A DNA stretch of 46,339 nucleotides, taken from contig JAFLEE010000036.1 of NCBI GenBank assembly GCA_017302015.1, forward strand, positions 1 through 46,339, written 5' to 3'. The translations under genes were made by a program, and so were the position numbers. This document shows, piece after piece, positions 43,835 to 46,339 of this stretch; within the stretch, counting starts at the first letter, position 1, and the number at the start of each line of letters is the position of its first letter. Under the pieces are notes generated by a model. It was not told the DNA's origin and did not search any database. It saw only the letters and a program-made list of their open reading frames with translations. This DNA comes from Spirochaetota bacterium (lineage in GTDB: Bacteria > Spirochaetota > UBA12135 > COTS27 > JAFLEE01).

Positions 43835-45121
43835 ATGGACGCCACGATTTTTCCCCCTTTCCCGATTTTCCAGGCCCGCGGCGTCGGCCGCCGCGTGGCG
43901 CTTCTCCTGGCCGCCCTCCTCTTGGCCCTGGCGCTCCCCCTGCCCGCCCAGGACGCCTCCACGATTTCCCCCTTCCCCCGCGGCCAGGCCATGTCCGAGG
44001 CCTATAGCGTCTTCGCCGAGGACGCCGAGGCCATCTTCTACAATCCCGCCCTCACCGTCTACGGGATGAAGAATAATTTCTACCTGAACTACACCAGTTG
44101 GATCGAGGGCACGAGCCTCCTCTCCCTCGCCTACCGCAACCGCCTCGCCCGCAATTTCGCCGTCGGCTTCCTCTCCACCCTCTTCGTCGCCGACGGCATC
44201 GAGACCACGGCGGCCCCGGGCACGGCCCCCTTCGTGCTCAATAGCGACGGCATCTGGGTGCCCATCACCGGCGCCGCCTCGTTCGTCGAGTTCAATTTCG
44301 CGGCCAACGCCTCCTACCTCCTGCCCATCAAGGGGATGCTCTTCCCCCTGGGGGCCAACCTCAAGTTCGGGAAGTACGCCTTCAACGGCGAGGGCAAGAC
44401 CCGCCTCACCCTCGACCTGGGCACCCTGTTCCTCATCCACGATAGTTTCCGCCTCGAGACGCGCATCCCCAATAGTCTCGTGCGCGGGCTCATCCCCTCG
44501 CGCTTCGCCTTCACCGTAAGGAACTTCGGCTTCGAGGCGGGGAGCGTGGCGAGCCTCGCCACCGACTTCAACAATCCCGACCTCACCGTCGGCCTCGGCT
44601 TCAACCACTTCAGCACGGCCGCCTTCCACCCCAAGGACCGCTTCTCCTACGCCGTCCTCTCCGAGTTCGATCTCTCCACGCGCCAGGGCTTCGGCTGGGG
44701 GCTCATCAACCGCTTCACCCTCGGGGAGATCCGCCCCGACCTCCAATTCGGCGTGAACTATAACGGCGACACCGCCCGGCTCTCCGCCGGCGTGCACACC
44801 GCCTTCCGCATCAAGGGGATGGATTATTACGTCAGCTATGCCGTGCGCTGGCTCGCCGGGCTTTCCGCCGCCCATAATTTCGCCGTGGGGGTCAACCTCG
44901 ATTTCGACCTCTTCGGGCCCGAGGGGAAGAACAAGGCGCGGGAAGCCCGATTCCGCAAGGCCCTGGGCGAGGCCCAACTCCTCCTCCTGGAGGGGAATTA
45001 CTCCGAGGCCCTCTTCCTGATCAAGGGCCTCCGCGAGAAATACCCCGATAGCCAGGAAATCCGCGAACTCTACGACAAAGTGAAGGATTTCGACAAGAAG
45101 CGGGATACCTTCTTCCAGTGA
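43835..45121 (+). CDS. PorV/UPF0164-like outer-membrane beta-barrel with TPR-like tail
   Basis: This 428-aa protein has a signal peptide (about 1-38). The mature start RGQAMSEAYSVFAEDAEAIFYNPA matches the conserved opening of PorV/PorQ, FadL-like and spirochaetal UPF0164 proteins. Alternating beta strands (about 60-365) form the barrel. The last 60 residues (about 370-428) are helical and TPR-like (EAQLLLLEGNYSEALFLIKGLREKYPDSQEIREL). In type IX secretion PorV shuttles substrates with sorting C-terminal domains, and the upstream gene encodes such a protein. No PorU sortase is in the window. It starts 4 nt after the upstream stop, so it is in the same operon. Confidence 0.82.
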   Translation: MDATIFPPFPIFQARGVGRRVALLLAALLLALALPLPAQDASTISPFPRGQAMSEAYSVFAEDAEAIFYNPALTVYGMKNNFYLNYTSWIEGTSLLSLAYRNRLARNFAVGFLSTLFVADGIETTAAPGTAPFVLNSDGIWVPITGAASFVEFNFAANASYLLPIKGMLFPLGANLKFGKYAFNGEGKTRLTLDLGTLFLIHDSFRLETRIPNSLVRGLIPSRFAFTVRNFGFEAGSVASLATDFNNPDLTVGLGFNHFSTAAFHPKDRFSYAVLSEFDLSTRQGFGWGLINRFTLGEIRPDLQFGVNYNGDTARLSAGVHTAFRIKGMDYYVSYAVRWLAGLSAAHNFAVGVNLDFDLFGPEGKNKAREARFRKALGEAQLLLLEGNYSEALFLIKGLREKYPDSQEIRELYDKVKDFDKKRDTFFQ

Positions 45122-45171
45122 GGCCCCGCCACCCCATCCTCCACGGGAGATTGAGCATTTTTTCACCCGGC

Positions 45172-45211
45172 GGCCGTCCCCTTTTAATAGAGGGGAACGC
45201 GGCCTTTTATT
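45172..45211 (+). terminator. Intrinsic (Rho-independent) terminator
   Basis: GGCCG (45172-45176) and CCCCT (45178-45182) pair with AGGGG (45191-45195) and CGGCC (45200-45204), closing an AT-rich loop. TTTTATT follows at 45205-45211. The structure lies 50 nt after the PorV-like stop and ends the surface-protein operon. Confidence 0.75.
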
Positions 45212-45248
45212 CCGAAAATGGGAAGGCGCAGGACCGTCTCGGGTCCTG

Positions 45249-46339
45249 ATGACGCCATCCGCCGTGGGCCAGACAACCCCTTTCCCCCCCCAGACCCGGC
45301 CGCTCAAGGCCCGGCCTCGGCAGGCCAATCGCCCGCCCGGGCACCTATTCGCCCTCCTCCTCGGGCTTCTGGTGTCCGCCCTCGCCGCGGCCCCCGCGGC
45401 CAATCCCACGCTGAATGATTTCTTCGACCTGCGCGATGAGATCGACCTGGGCTTCTCCCACCTGCTCACCAACCAGCACGGGGCCGCTTTCGCCGTGTTC
45501 TCCCACGTGGGGAGCAATCTGGGCCAATTGAGGGCCCGCATCGCCGCACAGCCCGATCGGCCCCTGGGCGACCTCTCCAAGGTCACCAATAAATTCCCGG
45601 TCCTCCTGCCCGGCGACAATCCGGTGGTCTCCTGCCGCAAGGAACTCTCCATCGCCGCCAACGCCTACCTGGCGGGCCTCCACGGGCTGAGCGCCCGCTC
45701 CCTTTCCAACGTGGGCCTGAAGGTGGAGGAAGCCCGGGACTACACAGCCTCCCAGCTCTTCCAGAAGCAGAAGCCCGAGTTCGGCGAACTCCGGGAACTC
45801 CTCTCCCGCCTCAGCAACGACCTCCAGGCCCTCCAGGCCGGGAACCGCGCCGCGCCCGCCGTCCACCCCGCCGAACCCGATACGAACCTCGCCCTCCTGA
45901 TCCTCGGGGTATCCAACGAGGCCTCGCGGAACGCCCTGATGCTCCAGAAGATCGCCCGGGAACTCACCGAGGTCGATACGCGGCTGCTGCGCCTCTCCAA
46001 TTCCATCACCGTCGCCCGCATGCCCTCGGGCCTCTTGTCGAACCTATTGGTGAGTTCCTTCCAGAACCTCCGCAGCGAGGAGTCCTCCAACCAGGCGCTC
46101 CTCGACAACCTGCGGGAACTGGTGTCCCGCCAGCAGGCCCAGATCGAGGAACTCGGCCGCCGTCCCCCGCCCGCCCCGGCGGCGCCCGTGGATGCCGATG
46201 CGCCTCTGCGCCAGCGCCAGATCGAGCATCAATTCCTCGAACTCCAGGCCAAGATCCAGATCCTCATCCGCCAGATGGAGATCCAGATGGAGCGCGGAAC
46301 GCCGCGGGGACCCGCCGCGCCCGCCGAACGCGCACCCCC
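45249..46339 (+). CDS. Exported coiled-coil protein (partial, runs off the end)
   Basis: The frame stays open from an ATG at 45249 to the window end (363 codons) with no stop. A hydrophobic segment (about residues 34-48, FALLLGLLVSALAA) follows a proline-rich N-terminus and looks like a signal peptide. The mature part is helical, with heptad-like segments such as NLGQLRARIAAQ, FGELRELLSRLSNDLQALQ and HQFLELQAKIQILIRQMEIQ. No enzyme motif is seen. The start has no clear ribosome binding site; GTG at 45264 is an alternative. Base composition and third-position bias match the neighbours, supporting coding. It follows the intrinsic terminator, so it begins a separate transcript. Confidence 0.75.
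   Translation, partial: MTPSAVGQTTPFPPQTRPLKARPRQANRPPGHLFALLLGLLVSALAAAPAANPTLNDFFDLRDEIDLGFSHLLTNQHGAAFAVFSHVGSNLGQLRARIAAQPDRPLGDLSKVTNKFPVLLPGDNPVVSCRKELSIAANAYLAGLHGLSARSLSNVGLKVEEARDYTASQLFQKQKPEFGELRELLSRLSNDLQALQAGNRAAPAVHPAEPDTNLALLILGVSNEASRNALMLQKIARELTEVDTRLLRLSNSITVARMPSGLLSNLLVSSFQNLRSEESSNQALLDNLRELVSRQQAQIEELGRRPPPAPAAPVDADAPLRQRQIEHQFLELQAKIQILIRQMEIQMERGTPRGPAAPAERAP

Noticed and set aside
43820-45661. 613-codon leftward open frame
   Set aside because: It covers the PorV-like gene, the terminator and the next gene in antisense, and has no recognisable domain.
1-46339. tRNA, rRNA, CRISPR arrays, integrase or phage genes
   Set aside because: No cloverleaf, rRNA core words, regularly spaced repeats or recombinase motifs were noticed on either strand. 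A tRNAscan and minced run would confirm.

Overview
This 46.3 kb window comes from a GC-rich, diderm (outer-membrane) bacterium. The evidence is two outer-membrane beta-barrel proteins (8819-10840 and 43835-45121), lipoprotein and Sec signal peptides, a CsgG-type domain, and a PorV/UPF0164-like porin next to a protein with a FlgD-Ig/T9SS-like C-terminal domain. These traits, together with sulfatases and large Asn/Thr-rich surface proteins, fit the Spirochaetota, Hydrogenedentota, Kiritimatiellota or similar phyla better than Proteobacteria. I cannot name the taxon. I saw no rRNA, tRNA, CRISPR array, transposase or phage gene.

Region A (1-19.8 kb) looks like a carbohydrate-utilisation region. 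After the start of a leftward unknown gene and a receiver-PP2C phosphatase, an AraC regulator precedes a tightly packed esterase-sulfatase-esterase operon (2415-6039). A leftward PHP phosphoesterase/EamA transporter pair follows. Next come a TrmB-type regulator with a perfect 18-bp palindrome at its 5' end and a CsgG-domain outer-membrane protein. A second polysaccharide cluster (11120-18822, leftward) holds a secreted ankyrin-mutarotase fusion, two paralogous double beta-helix (GH55/pectate-lyase-like) proteins and a second sulfatase. A divergent AraC regulator lies next to it. Both sulfatases carry the C-x-P-S-R formylglycine motif.

Region B (19.9-29.4 kb, all leftward) is a set of small-peptide and D-amino-acid enzymes: an M19-like dipeptidase, a D-threonine-aldolase/D-serine-dehydratase-like PLP enzyme, a GntR-LacI-type regulator with a good sigma70 promoter, an enolase-superfamily (dipeptide-epimerase-like) enzyme, a Gfo/Idh oxidoreductase, a carbon-nitrogen hydrolase, an M55 D-aminopeptidase and an M28 peptidase fused to a GNAT acetyltransferase. 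Several genes are joined by ATGA overlaps. The set suggests catabolism of murein-like or other D-amino-acid peptides.

Region C (29.5-33.2 kb) has a Kef antiporter fused to TrkA-N and a PTS EIIA-like domain (leftward), then an orphan TrpX-like substrate-binding protein (rightward).

Region D (33.2-46.3 kb, rightward) is a cell-surface cluster. An AT-rich 0.4-kb regulatory island precedes a 2,179-residue protein built of super-repeats with Ca-binding-like loops. Then come a 337-aa secreted protein with a similar C-terminal domain, a 632-aa secreted protein with a YPNPF...KKLMFTR sorting-like end, a PorV/UPF0164-like barrel with a TPR-like tail, an intrinsic terminator, and a coiled-coil exported protein cut by the window end. 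Half-sites of the TrmB-gene palindrome recur upstream of this cluster, hinting that the regulator in region A may control it.
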